Below are positions 1 through 11,775 of a stretch of DNA of 64,000 nucleotides, piece by piece. The stretch comes from Heliocidaris erythrogramma (Eukaryota > Echinodermata > Echinoidea > Camarodonta > Echinometridae): positions 59,538,085 to 59,602,084 of the forward strand of contig CM046863.1 of NCBI GenBank assembly GCA_025617745.1, in the 5' to 3' direction. The notes under the pieces are model-generated. The model was not told where the DNA came from and did not search any database. It worked only from the letters and a program-made list of their open reading frames with translations. The position numbers and the translations under genes were made by a program. Positions within the stretch are counted from its first letter, which is position 1, and each line of letters starts with the position of its first letter.

Positions 1-2101
1 CGGTCACAAATACCATTAAAACTGCTCCGAATGCCGTACGAATGATTTTTACACTCTAAAAAGTGAAGTGCTGAAAAACGAGTGCTAATTTGAAGTTTGC
101 ACTTGACAGGCTATTTCTAACCCCTCACGTGCCATTTGCGTCTGGGAGATGATAAGGTGCAGAAAATTGAGTGCTAAAAGTAAGTGCTAAATGTTAGGAC
201 GCTCGTTTTACACTTCAAGTGCTGACCAACGTCCCGTGATTTTAGCACCTGCACAATTCTGTGCTAATAAGCGATTTCGTAATTAGGATTTCGCATGAGC
301 AGATAAAGGTCATTTGACATAAACTGGCATTTTCGTTAAAATGCACTGAGATAAGCATCGACGGTGTAATGATTATTCATATATTCATTTAATTATACTT
401 TTCATTAAATCCACTGAAAAGCAACAAAGTGTTCATTGATGGTTGGTATTTGACAGTCTGCCAAATGATAGCCAACTTGGTAACAATGCGCTTTCCCAAG
501 CATGCCAAGTGTTCATTGACGTGCTGTTCTAGTCACCTGGTCTACGATGTCTTTCTTTCATAGAGTTTGAATTCTGTAGGTTGCTATGTCGGCAAACTTA
601 CGTATTATCTTTCTTTGAAAAAATGCCTATCCTAATGAAAAAAGGGAAAGGTCATTTGCAAAAAGTTGCTCATGGGCCAATTACGATATTACGCAACTGT
701 AGGCAAGAGCCATCATCTGCTGCACAGGCATGGCGTGGTAAGTAAAAATTTAAGACATTAAATTTAGAACTTCTGTAATTTTATGCGAATAAAGGCATCA
801 AATAATGTGATATTTACATTAATTTTTGTGGTGGTGGATATGAAACATGATGAAAAGCAATGAAGTGAAAATGCCATGTTTCAGCATGTGTGGTGTGGCC
901 AACCGTCTACGGTACGCGTTGTCGTTGACATGAAAATTGTTGATCATGCGGGGTCAGCCAGGCATGGGGCGCAATCGACCGCGCCGGCCGGGCCCGGGCC
1001 AAAAAGTTCGTGTGAAAAAAAATTTAGCGGCCCGGGCAGTTTGGAAGGCGGTGTGTGTGCTTTTTTTGGTCACGATTGTGGATTGCCTAAATGGAACAAT
1101 TAAACCTCCAAAATTGCCACTTCTTGGTCTAAAGTAATTCTCAAATGATTTAATCCACAGCCATGGTTTTAGTCCATCATCTATGTATACAACCAGTTCA
1201 TATCAATCTAAAAATAAAATCTAGACTCTTAATAGTGTAGGGCTGTTTAACAGACTATAGAAGGGTGAGTTTTCAGCACTATAGGTGTGATTTTTTTTTG
1301 TTCTTTAACACTATATTGTGTGCAAAAGTGTTAGCAATAGTAGTGCCGTTTTGGGGGCTCTAACATGGGTTATTTAATGCACTAGAAGCGTGGTTTTGCG
1401 AGCTGCATGCGTCTAATAGCACCAGAAGTGTAAAAAGGCTTACACTTAAAGTGTTTAAGTAGCACTTGGACTGGTGTTGAATTTTAGCACTTGTGCAAGT
1501 GCTACTTTAGCACAATTTGTGCAGTCCCTATGCGTGCCCTTGCAGGTGGTGCCTCCAAATCTTGAGGTGCTAAAAATAGCACTTGATTTTTTAGAGTGTA
1601 AACCATTTCGTAAGATCTTCTCAAGAAAGCTGTACGAAACCAGCGTTCGTACACCGTTAGTAGACCGTTCGTAAGTTCGCAGCCTGGTCGATGGTCTTGT
1701 CCAAGATTTTTTTCAACGTCGTAAGAAACCCCCTCTTCGTAAAGCGGCCGTACGAACGTCGTAAGAACATCGTAAGAACCACGGAAGATTTTGTAGGGTC
1801 CAGAGACAATTCTAGAAGCCTTAAATTCTTACGATAATCGTGAAAACGCCTTAAGTAGTTCTTAGAGGGCTCTTGCGGCGTTCGTAAGAACGCCTTATAC
1901 GAACGGAGATCCGTACAGCGCTCTTACGAACGATTCCTGGCGTTTGTAAGGCGTTCGTAAGGTGCTCGTAGGGCGTAGGTACACAATTTGTGCAATCGTC
2001 GAGTTTTACGGGTATAAAGCCAAACACACGAAGTTCAAATCATCAAACTTTCAACAGTCACTAATTTTCGAACGCATCGTTCGTACCAACCTTTGTGACC
2101 G
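1..2101. mobile_element. Inverted-repeat element with a GTTCGTAAG motif array
   Basis: The first ten bases CGGTCACAAA recur inverted at 2092-2101, each followed inward by a GTACGAA-type motif. From about 1605 to 1990 the interior is packed with variants of CGTAAGAAC / GTTCGTAAG in both orientations, about 11 bp apart. A TATA-like TATAAAG lies near 2010. No transposase ORF is visible. The left end coincides with the window edge, so it may extend further. Read as a non-autonomous foldback DNA transposon of unknown superfamily; the motif array is seen, the element class is inferred. Confidence 0.55.
48..1602. mobile_element. Nested inverted-repeat element with an AGTGCTA motif array
   Basis: TTTACACTCTAAAAA begins at 48 and its inverted copy ends at 1602, both followed inward by an AAGTGCT motif. 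AGTGCTA/TAGCACT variants crowd 52-275 and about 1290-1600, in both orientations. The middle (about 280-1290) has no repeat of this type and no convincing gene. It sits inside the outer 1-2101 element, so it is the younger insertion. TIRs of the form ACACTCTWAAAAA recur elsewhere in the window (16025, 17195, 24559, 31530). No target duplication could be made out. Confidence 0.6.
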
Positions 2102-4026
2102 TAGCTTTGAATACTAAAACATATTCTGTATAATGTGTTGAACGCATTCAGTCGTAGATAATAAATGACTAGGGCGGGCACTAACACCTTCCTTCAAAAA
2201 GATATGAGACCCATTTACTTACTCGTAGATATTGGTTTATGAAAGGGTCCATTGTCTTGCTGAAATATTATTGTATTATCCAGCAATATCCAACAATAAT
2301 GCACTCTTAATTGATCCCGTATTAAAGAAATACATAACTACCTTAGTTTGAAATTCCAGTTTTCCTGGATAAATTTTGAACGTTAAAATCACAGATTGAA
2401 AACACTTCTCTGGCGGGTGCAGGGAAAGATTTCATAGAACAGTTCTATGCATTGCTTCATATAGAAAACTGAGAAAATTATTCATAAAACAAATGAATGC
2501 AGTTATCAACTAACCAAAAAGCCTTTTACTCCGTACAAAACTACTTGACAACTTTAGGCATAGAAAGATTTTACGAATATATGGCAAAGCAATCATTGTA
2601 AAATGAAATTTGCAGTTTGTTTACATAAACAATAATGGCATATAAAGATAGACAGTCGTAATATCTTCTAAGTAAGATTCTAAAAAATATGATCGTAGCT
2701 CTTGAATTCCAAATAAAGTAAATAGTAAGAGTCGAAACCCTTAATTTTCAAAATTTTAAAGCCCCCCCCCCCCTATTTGATTGTGTGCTACGGTCCTACG
2801 TTATCGATTTGATTCTGAATGTTTCGTGATGTGGTGCTTTTCTGTTGTCAGTGTAACTACCTAAATTCACAATTTTTGTCCTTAAGGAAAAAGTGCTGAA
2901 TGCTTAAAATCAAAGTCTGAAAAACACCTTTCTGGCGAGCGAGAAGGGCCTTTTTTATACACAAGCCCAATACACAGTCTTTGTAGAGCTCTTTGTGAGC
3001 TATGCCATTGCCTACTGTGCCGCATCCTGAAATAAGATATGTCTACTTTCTATCAATACCACAAGTAATATTTTTTCAAAGAAGTAAACATTATAAAAAT
3101 TATAAAGGTTTACAGATACGTCTATCAGATTATTATTAGCAAACAATTATGATAAGCATCAACATAACAATTGCGTTCTATTGGCCGCTGCAAAGTATTT
3201 CGCGTGCATGGAAGTTTACACATTAGTTTGCAAGGTGAAATGAGGTTCATTTGTACAAATATTCCATTTCACAAACATTTATATATCATTTTCGGCTACA
3301 GCTTTGCTAAGACCATAATAATGGAATGAAGCAGTGTACTAAAAACAATAAGGCAATGTTGTCCTGTATGAAAAATCATACCGGTGCGCGCATCGTGGTG
3401 CGTTCAAAGGACAGCATATAAAGGTCAATATTATTGTGCTCGGTAATAACGACCTTTATCTGCACATGCGCAAATTATAATTACAAACTGCCTTATTGGC
3501 TTAAGTCTGCTACGGAGCTGTCTTAGATTTAGGGTGCAGCAAAATATTAATTAAAAATAAAAAAAAATCTTCGATTTATCATTTTGTTTTCATTACTCTT
3601 CTCATGAATGTCAAATATTTCCAAGTTTAAACTTCTTTACTGCTTCTTGCTTGATGAAAACGTATGTAAATACGAGGTCGTATCTTGAACGGAGCTATTT
3701 GATATATATTAACTTTTCCTTTGTAATTAAATCAATTATATTGTATATTTCATTGTTAATCCCAGAATACAAATATACATTACCAGGAAATAGTGCAAAT
3801 TAACATCGTCTGTATGAACGCTTCTATTATCAACCATTGTTCCTCTATATTTGCCTTTTTGGATTAGAAGATTTTGAACAAATTTCAAATCAAATTTGTC
3901 ATTAGATTGTCAAAAAAAGTTTCCATGATTTAATGATAGAGTATTAAGTAACAAAAAAAATAAATGTATTTCTGTTTCTTTTCATGATGTAAGTAGCCTT
4001 CAATCAAGGCGGCTGTGCTGCTCTGT
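2102..4026. other. No gene seen; AT-rich DNA with a weak duplication
   Basis: AT-rich sequence without a supported ORF. Two stretches near 2335-2425 and 2858-2945 are diverged direct repeats sharing the order ACTACCT, a lysine-rich segment and CTGGCG. A 12-base C run lies near 2762. Confidence 0.5.
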
Positions 4027-4763
4027 CGATCTCCTGGTCGATCCTCGAAACGCTCGGAATAGTCCTCTGATTGCGCATGAAGTCGACACAAGCGTGCAGC
4101 TTGCTGCACGCCGCCTTTAATCACCCGTCAACGTCATCAATATTCATATATTCAAGACGACCGAGACTGCATGCATCATTCAACAACCTTCCCAAACAGG
4201 GCAGTACGCGACTCGTTGACGTTTTTAACACACAGCTAGATTTAAACGTAAACCGTTGACTGAACGCTAATGTTCAACGCCTGTAACCAATCAAATAAAA
4301 GGAACCGGAACGGAAAAAAGTTGAGCTCTTCCATTATTCAGTGGGGACCAAATAGGGCAGATAACGGGATAAAGCTGAAATTATGTATACTTTGCTTTTC
4401 TCTTGATAAAAACTCCACTCACAAATAGATGTTTGTTAATTTTTCAAAAAGAAAATGGTCAACAGTCATACTTTTCTTATATACGCGGAAATTATCATGT
4501 CCTATTTGCGATAACAAATTTTTACTTTCCCCATGTTTGGAATCACGTCACGTCACAGAAGCTATTGATTTGTTCTTTTTCTCTACCAGGAACTGATTTA
4601 TTCATGAAAGATTTTCGTAGAAAATTGACGAAATATTTCAAAGTTAAACATAAGAAAACAACAAGTAACGTTGACGGGTGCGTAGAGGCTATGTGCTGAG
4701 CAAGACTTCCCGTGCAATAATCAGAGGATGATTCGGCGGGTTTCGAGGATCGAAAAGGGGATC
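4027..4763. mobile_element. Imperfect inverted-repeat element
   Basis: TCGATCCTCGAAACG near 4040 returns inverted as GTTTCGAGGATCGA near 4740. The flanking TCCTCTGAT and the CACCCGTCAACG / CGTTGACGGGTG pair also mirror each other, giving arms of about 90 bp. The interior is AT-rich and shows no supported coding region. Likely a MITE or foldback element. Confidence 0.5.
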
Positions 4764-4794
4764 AACACACTGAAAACTTTTTATTGGTCATTTG

Positions 4795-5125
4795 ACTGAC
4801 AAAAGATTAGTCCAGATGGTGCCCATTTTGACTAACATTTAGAGTTGTTGGACTAAATAAAGGTTAATCAGGCAACGACTGACTAATTTAAAATTAGTCC
4901 TGCAATGTTAGTCATCACAGCTTGAATAACTTAAGTTAGTCCTGCACAGTTAGTCAAAATGGCATGACTAACTTTTGAGGCTACCTGACTAACATTTCAT
5001 GCTGCTGGACTAATTTTTTGGTTAGTCCAGATGGTGCCCATTTTGACTAACTAGATTAGTCCAGATGGCTGGACTAACATTCTGGACTAATTTATGTTTA
5101 GTCCTGCTCTCCTGACTAAGCACTC
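4795..5125. repeat. TTAGTC/GACTAA bidirectional motif array
   Basis: I count 18 copies of TTAGTC or its complement GACTAA in about 330 bp, in alternating orientation, often extended to TTAGTCC or GGACTAA. A longer unit (TCCAGATGGTGCCCATTTTG) occurs twice. No ORF. The left flank ACACTGAAAA resembles other TIRs here, but a matching right end was not found, so element borders are uncertain. Confidence 0.7.
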
Positions 5126-5850
5126 TGACCAACGCAATCTCCTCACATAATCCTGGATGAATCACAAAGTGTCAAGATCATCTTAAGTCCTGAAAATCAG
5201 TAAGTGCTCATTTCAGATGATTTTTCAGGACCTATGAAACAGCAGTATAACATGCATTCAAACATACATTCGTTTCATTAATGGTATACAGATAAATAAA
5301 TAATGAAGTAAATCATGCTTCAGTAATTGCATCTTCATATAAATCTGTGTCAAATTTTATTCAAGAAATAACTGTCAATTATTTGCACTGATACAGTCCA
5401 AGGTTAACGTCCTTTGAAGTCATGTAGGGCCTATAATCCTCTGAATCAAAGCATGAAAGCAAAGTGGTACATGTATGTTAAGGGTGAAAGCCCACTGAAA
5501 TTTATGTTTCCTTTTTATGCATTTTAACAGGGCTATATCACTTGACAACAAATAAAATTTCCATTAGGCTTATTTATTTTGACATTTTGAGGAGTGGTGA
5601 TGTCATTAAAATAAATTAAAATGATATCACTTTAGCTTTTAGAATGAAAGATTAAACACTGAGATGCTGACCAAAGCCAATTATAGCTGTTGATAAAGCA
5701 AATTGTGCTAAATATATATATCAAGGTGGTGGAATCCCCCCCCCCCCCCATTCTTCACCCTTCTACAATTAATACGGAGATCAGAGTGCGACATGAGGGT
5801 CAAATTTTCAAAAACAATTAATGAAAAATACATTACTCGATGCATCGTCT

Positions 5851-6267
5851 TCCTATGGTGATACATGTTAGCACCAAGTTTTACATCCATACTTCAAACT
5901 GTTGACATTGCGTTAACAAAGATATAACCTGAATGTCACAAATTGCCCTTTGACCTACATACCCCAAAATCTATTCAGATCGTATTCCTATGGTGATACA
6001 TGTTAGCACAAAGTTGTACAACCCGTACCTTAAACTGTTGACATTGCGTTAACAAAGATATAAACCTGAATTTCACAAATTGACCTTTGACCTACTTTCC
6101 CCAAAATCTATTCAGGAAATAACCTGAATTTTACATACTAGGATCACGTTTGAAGTTCATACCTTAAGCAGATCTTGAGATATTAAGTTAACAGACGTCC
6201 AGAACGGACGGACAGACAGCCCGAAAATATAATGCCTCTGGCACCACCTTTGGTGGGTGTAGGCATA
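5851..6267. repeat. Two tandem 135-bp units with a GGACGGACAGACAGCCCG tail
   Basis: A unit starting TCCTATGGTGATACATG at 5851 repeats from 5986 with minor changes. It is followed by a GACGGACAGACAG segment and a small hairpin (GCCTCTGGCACCACC / GGTGGGTGTAGGC) ending in CATAAAA. The tail resembles a dispersed repeat I associate with marine invertebrates, but I cannot name the family. Confidence 0.6.
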
Positions 6268-6476
6268 AAAATCAGAGCTGCCTACATTTATATCAATCAA
6301 TCAGTGTGGTTTCAATGACAAATCATAGATTACGACTAAATTCATACAAATCAATGGACAGTGCATTTCTGATATCAGGGAGTTGTTAAAAATTTGCTTG
6401 TTGGAGTTCATTAAAGTCAGGAGACTCTGGACAATCTCCTATAATAAATTGAAGTGTACCAATTACCAAAAATTAT

Positions 6477-7971
6477 GTGATCGGGCACCACAAAATCACC
6501 AAAGTCGCCAGATATGAATTTTTTTACTTAAGGTCTGATTCTGAAAGATGAAATTCTCAGCTTTCAAGTTAAAATGATATATAGGTCATTGGCGTTGGAT
6601 AGTCCTAACCCACTGAAATAGACATTAGATTGAAGTTCCACAGAATGTTACTTATGAGAAATAAGAATTTAAAGTTTGCAGTCTATTCAAGCACTCTGAC
6701 TAGCAAGGTATTGTGCAAAGGTGACAAAAGGAGGATTAGAACTCAGCAATTGCTATGAAGGGATTATCATATTGTCCTAAAACATGGCACATCTTGCCCA
6801 CAATGTTGGACAAGTATCAATACAAGAGCTTTCTGGGTTTTAAAGTTTTGGGAGATTGAACGAAGACAGGTATTCAGGGTCATGTACAGTGTAGCCATGC
6901 AAGTACTATTTGGACACTGCACATAAATGACACTATAAAGGAGAAGCTTAACCATGTTTGAAGTTGAAAATTCTCAAATAATTTATCATAAAATCTACTG
7001 AATTGTATATCAAGTTGAAGAGAAGGGAATAGCCTTTGATTCGTATAAGTCGTGATCACTCATGCATGAATATTTATGACCCATTGAATGCACTACTGCT
7101 CATTTTCACACATTTCTGTGATCAATGAAGCGTAACGCTTCGATGACCATGGCTTGTTCATTTTTGTGAGAGATGAAATGATATCATTTAATTTGATATA
7201 CAATTCTTAATATTTCATTTGGTTTTATTCATTTTGACACAAACTAAAATATGAATTATGAATCTAATTGATAACCTATGTACAAAATCAATTGAGGCAA
7301 TATTCACAAGAAATTCATTCATCAAAAAATGCTTTCAAAATGAGTAATGCCAACTGAAATATTAAGAGTTGTATATCAAATTAAAGGATATCATGTCCTC
7401 TATCAGAAAAATGAATGAACAAGCAATGATCATTGAAGCGTTACAAGTTATGCTTCAATGATCACAGAAATGTGTGAAAATGAGCATTAGTGCATTTAAT
7501 GGATCATAAATATTCATGCATGAATGATCACAATTTGTAACCATATGCGAATCAAATGCTATTCCTTTCTCTTCAACTTGATATACAATTCAGTAGATTT
7601 TATGATAAATTATTTGAGAATTTTCAACTCCAAACATAGTTAACCCTCTCTTTATAGTGTCATTTATGTGCAGTGTCCAAATAATATTTGGCTACACTGT
7701 AAATGGAAACTACATGTATATAACAAGAGAATCCAGAGAAAAACAAGATGAATGCTCACATTACGACTGAAGCTCAATGATAACAAGCTGATATCATTTT
7801 TTTTTCTTTTATATTTCGATCTCAAATATTGTCATATGGCAGATGAATAAATGAACTTTTAGAAAATACAAAAAAACAAAAAAATCAGACATTTCATCTC
7901 AAGCCACGTACAGTATTTCAGCCGTTTTACTCCCAATGCGACTTTTTAGTTGTTTTGAGGCAGAGGGTCAC
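6477..7971. mobile_element. 1.5 kb MITE with GTGAYC...AAGTCGC ends
   Basis: The left end reads GTGATCGGGCACCACAAAAT then AGTCGC; the right end, inverted, reads GTGACCCTCTGCCTCAAAAC then AGTCGC. Both are flanked by AT. Related ends occur at 12291, 37981-38639 and 56338-56933. Internal segments (TCTGATTCTGAAAGATGA, GAAGGGATTATCA) also recur in those copies. No transposase ORF, hence non-autonomous. This copy is much longer because of an internal palindrome. Confidence 0.6.
6882..7705. repeat. About 0.82 kb imperfect palindrome
   Basis: Sequence from about 6882 to 7285 is closely mirrored by 7295-7705, for example ACTGCACATAAATGACACTA against TAGTGTCATTTATGTGCAGT. Arms are about 400 bp with scattered mismatches and a short AT-rich centre. 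It lies within the 6477-7971 element. Confidence 0.75.
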
Positions 7972-8108
7972 ATATTTTCTTTATATCCTTCTTACTCCTT
8001 TAAGCATTACCCAATAAAAGTGTTTTGTGTTTAATTGTACACATTCTAGCTGTACACAATTTTTTGGGGGTGATTGGTACACTCTCAATTATTTACAAGT
8101 CCACACTA

Positions 8109-8445
8109 CTACTTGCTATTCAGGACATTCAGCTTGTTTGTCAGGGTAGTTGCTGGTAGCTCATCTTGGATTTGCAGGATGATATTCTGCACGAACATAA
8201 GGGAATGTTGGATATCTCCTGGGTATGCCCAGTTGAATACATAAAATGCTCCAAAGAAAGAAGCGCTCTGTGCAATTTCCTCTCCATCAGCCATCAGGGT
8301 GAACTTAGAGGTCTTCCCCAGTGTGGGATTGTGAAGAACTTATTTAAACCAGCCATTTCTGTGAGTCTGAAGGGACCCTTTATCCCAGTATATGGATGGG
8401 TGACTCTCATTCTGTATTCATTTGCATTTGAAAAGACTAAACCCT
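8109..8445 (-). pseudogene. Decayed last exon of an unrecognised animal gene
   Basis: On the minus strand one frame reads MRVTHPYTGIKGPF then RLTEMAGLNKF. It is followed in another frame by LHNPTLGKTSKFTLMADGEE, ASFFGAFYVFNWAYPGDIQH and NKLNVLNSK before a stop. Both halves look coding, and the join needs one extra base near 8335, so this is probably a frameshifted pseudogene or an assembly error. An acceptor-like TAG/CAG lies just upstream near 8445. The shape resembles C-termini of multi-copy uncharacterised animal proteins, but I do not recognise a named family and infer no function. No upstream exon was found. Confidence 0.4.
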
Positions 8446-8459
8446 AGCTGCTATAACAG

Positions 8460-9870
8460 GCAATCCCTAACTGGTGTTTGGTAGTTATTGTGTGTACTGT
8501 GTGTACTGCACAGGGCAATGCATGTAGCTATAGCTCAGCAGACTGCAACAAGCAAGCATAGGGTGCAGCAGCACTGGCAGCAGCTCTCATGCTGGTAAAG
8601 TCGCCATTTTGGTGCCACGCCTTTTATTCAGCATGTATAGTGGCATGTAAGCCAGCAGTGTTTGGTTCATTGGAGCAGTTCAGAGGTCCAAACTGTAAGT
8701 AAAGACAGATTATTATGTTTATAAAAAAGAAACTTGTATAAACTTAGAAACTGAAGGTTTTAAGAGTTGTAAGAAAATGAACATGAGTTAATGATTTAAT
8801 CATATCAAAGAATGTATTATCTTTATATGCAATGAAGATATCCAACATTTTGTGATGCATATTTTGCATTAAGTAATATGATAAATGTTTTAGTTAAATC
8901 TTAAACATATGAAAGGATTGATCTGATTAAGTGAGATGGGTATTTCAAATATTATACATGTCTTTTGGGAATTAGATATTCAATTCTTTATGAAGTCATT
9001 CATTGCATATTATATAGAGATGTTATTTTAAAGCTTATGGTTTATCTTAATTCTTGATTGAGAAGATTGGTGTTTGTATATGAAAACGCTTTATCATGTG
9101 ATCAATGTTTTATCCTCGTAAAACCGAGTACATATTTAAGTAGTTGAAAGGTTAATGCCCTTTACTCTTATGTTTATTGTATGAAGCCGAAGTGTATAGC
9201 ATTTATTTATTCTGGAAGAAAAGGTATGGACTCCAGACTGTTAAACTTTGCGTATTTTCTTCCAGACGGCCGTTTTCCTGTTTCCCATTACCGGGTTTTC
9301 CCCGTTTCATGATTCTGGGTTGCCCGTGACGTTTATGTTCTGCACTTTACTACGTTTACGGCGTGCCCTGTTCCCGGTTATCCGGATTCATCGTTCTGAG
9401 TATCCCTGTTTAGAGATATCTCCGCACCATTTTGTCTTCGTGTATGAAGCTTCTTCAACTGAAAGGACATTCATCTTGGGCAGTGACATGTGACGTCTGA
9501 TACTGTATGATGAGTGAACACTTGAAGAGACGGACTTTCTACAATAGCCCCATAATATAAAGTCGGTATACTATTCCATAATTATACTAAAAGTGAAACA
9601 GATTGTCTATCAAAATTTGATATAACTTGTTGAGAGCTTGTAAACCATCATTGAAGCAATATTTTGTTCTGTAATAAATCAAGTTTGATTTGAAACGTAC
9701 ATTCTTTCTCATAAGAGTAATTCTTAGGTGGTCAAACAGCCTGTTAGACGAATGAGTCAAGTTCACATTCAAACACAATGTGACAGGGATGGTTGTCTGA
9801 AAAAAAAAATACAAAGCGAAAGCTAAGCATTTTGCAAGAAATGGAAGGAGGAGAGCAAGCAAGTATATAG
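8460..9870. other. No gene seen
   Basis: AT-rich DNA with no supported ORF, RNA gene or structured repeat. If the exon at 8109-8445 belonged to a live gene, its upstream exons would lie in or beyond this stretch; none was recognised. Confidence 0.4.
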
Positions 9871-9873
9871 TTA

Positions 9874-10167
9874 GAACTTGAATATCACAAGCAGCAGGAG
9901 TTACTACAAAACAGATGTTAAAGAATACAGGCATAAAAATCCAAAACCTGACTGAATGGAATCAAGATTTGTTTCATGAAGCATAAAAACTTTTCAAAAA
10001 AAGGCAGTCCAGTGCAAGAACTTCTATCACATGCGGCAAGAGTTGCTGCAAAAGAGAAGTTGAAGAATGTAGGCATAAAAATCCAACACCTGACTAAATG
10101 GAATCAAGATTTGCTTCATGAAGCATACAAACTTTTCATCAAAGGCACAGTCCAGTGCAAGAACTAA
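9874..10167. repeat. Tandem pair of about 147-bp units
   Basis: Two adjacent units share AGGCATAAAAATCCAA, TGGAATCAAGATTTG, CATGAAGCATA and GTCCAGTGCAAGAAC. The second keeps an open frame including KLKNVGIKIQHLTKWNQDLL. Whether this was ever protein-coding cannot be told; two diverged copies with one open frame could reflect an old exon duplication. Confidence 0.55.
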
Positions 10168-10169
10168 TG

Positions 10170-10940
10170 TGAAATTTCTTGTGAATTAGAGCAGCACATC
10201 GCCTCGATTAGAGGCTATGATGTAAGATGCAAGCAAAGAAAGAAAGAGATGCACAAAATATAAGAGTTGTCGTATAGAGGGATGAATAACAGAACATAAA
10301 GATTTTCAACAAAAGATGAAATTTCCGAACAAAGGGGTGATTGAAGAAAAAAGAAAATAGAAAACATTCAATCGAGATAAATCGACATAATGGAGAAATT
10401 AAGCAAAGCAAAAGGTTTAGAAGTGACATATATACGATGAGAAGGATAACGGGCATTGAATGGTCATTAGTTATAACAGGAAAGCATGTAAAGCGCCTGG
10501 TGGTGAAATAGTTTAAGGAAAAAGAGATTGATATGCTGTGTAACTATTGACAACGGAAATGGTTGGAGACGGGAAGCCAAAAGGGTAATAAAAAAGGTTG
10601 AGGTTAAAAAAAATGAAATAAATGACTGAATAAGTTTGTTCATTGTAGTATATTATTGTTCATTGAGCATAACGAAAAAAGGAAATATATTTAGAAGGGA
10701 AAACAATCAACAAATAGACAAGCAAACACAAAGCAAGAAAACACCTCTTCATATTTTATAGGGTACAAGCATTTTCGACGAACTGTCCGAATGATGCTAT
10801 GTATGGATGACATCTATGTTGCTTTGGATGCTTGGGGAATATTGCACAATTTTGGTACCCGTCCGATTCAGATATCTAATGAATATGGCCCGTATTCTGG
10901 AAAACCGCTCACCTTTAAGCCTGGCTTAAACCCCGCCTAA
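10170..10940. other. No gene seen; A-rich stretch
   Basis: Purine-rich on the plus strand with no supported gene. It ends at a G run (10941-10962) that probably belongs to a GGGGCGGATCC-type MITE remnant. Confidence 0.4.
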
Positions 10941-10969
10941 GGGGGGGGGGGGGGGGGGGGGGCACATAG

Positions 10970-11203
10970 CACTATGAACACGGTGACAAAGAGAGCGGAC
11001 AATTTATGCAGCTCCTCACTGTACCTCCACAATAGCTCTAGTAAACAAAAGGACATCCCTTCACTGCTATTATGTGACACCTGTTCTACATATTTTTAAA
11101 GGATAGCAATGAATGGATGTTCTTTTGTTAACCAGTGCAATTGTGAAGGTACAATGAGGAGCAGCATAAATTGTCCGCTTCTTTGTTCGTCATGTTCATA
11201 GTG
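10970..11203. mobile_element. 234-bp foldback MITE, copy 1
   Basis: Begins CACTATGAACA and ends with its complement. The arms are long mirrored sequences (GACAATTTATGCAGCTCC, AACAAAAGGACATCC), so almost the whole element can fold. Flanked by TAG on both sides, a likely 3-bp target duplication. A second full copy lies at 15645-15880 and an end fragment at about 15411-15445. No coding capacity. Confidence 0.8.
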
Positions 11204-11330
11204 TAGGGCCCGTGCCCCTTTTTTGAAGAAAAGTATGCATTATGCCCCCCCCCCTTTAGAACGAAAAAGAAACCTCATAACCACTGTCGCTTTTCTCAGG
11301 TTTGAAAGGAGGTATAAATGAGAGTTGAAG
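11204..11330. mobile_element. Remnant of the CAGGGGCGGATCC MITE family
   Basis: CCCGTGCCCC, AGTATGCATT, a C run and TTTAGAACG follow in the same order as in the copy at 50147-50483. The G run at 10941-10962 may be its left part, separated by the 234-bp MITE. Confidence 0.4.
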
Positions 11331-11775
11331 GTTTGCACTGTGGAATAGTTATTAGAAATAGGTTAAAATGCGTAAATATATTGAGGAGGCACCATACAGG
11401 ATAACGGCGTGCTTTGTTCGTTGTCAGGAGCTATGTCGTTTCAAAAAGCGTGCCCTATGGGCTCGCTGTTCTTTCTTTAAACGAAGTTTCCAGAACCCAT
11501 ACACGACGAGAAAACACAAGAGTCATTCAAAGGACAAACCTACATGTTGCCTTCGCAAAACTGTAATGAACTAGTCAAGACACAACTTCGATTGGTGCCA
11601 TTACTATCATTATTTTTTAATGACTTCGTTCCTTCATTATTAACACAAAACCGTAAATTAAAGGCTGCAAGCTAGCCCGCCCATTCCTCTTAAATCCCCA
11701 GTGTGCATTTAGGGTAAATACGCAGGGTGTAAGCTATCAGGGTTATGCCAAGGGGGTTCAAACAGATGGAGGCTT

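Noticed and set aside
876-1137. Short GC-richer frames around 876-1137
   Set aside because: Two overlapping frames, no motif, inside a transposon interior.
4403-4699. A 98-residue frame with a basic C-terminus
   Set aside because: It lies wholly inside an inverted-repeat element and matches nothing I recognise; the length is possible by chance.
9587-9934. A hydrophobic 115-residue minus-strand frame
   Set aside because: It overlaps the tandem 147-bp units in antisense and has no start context or family features.
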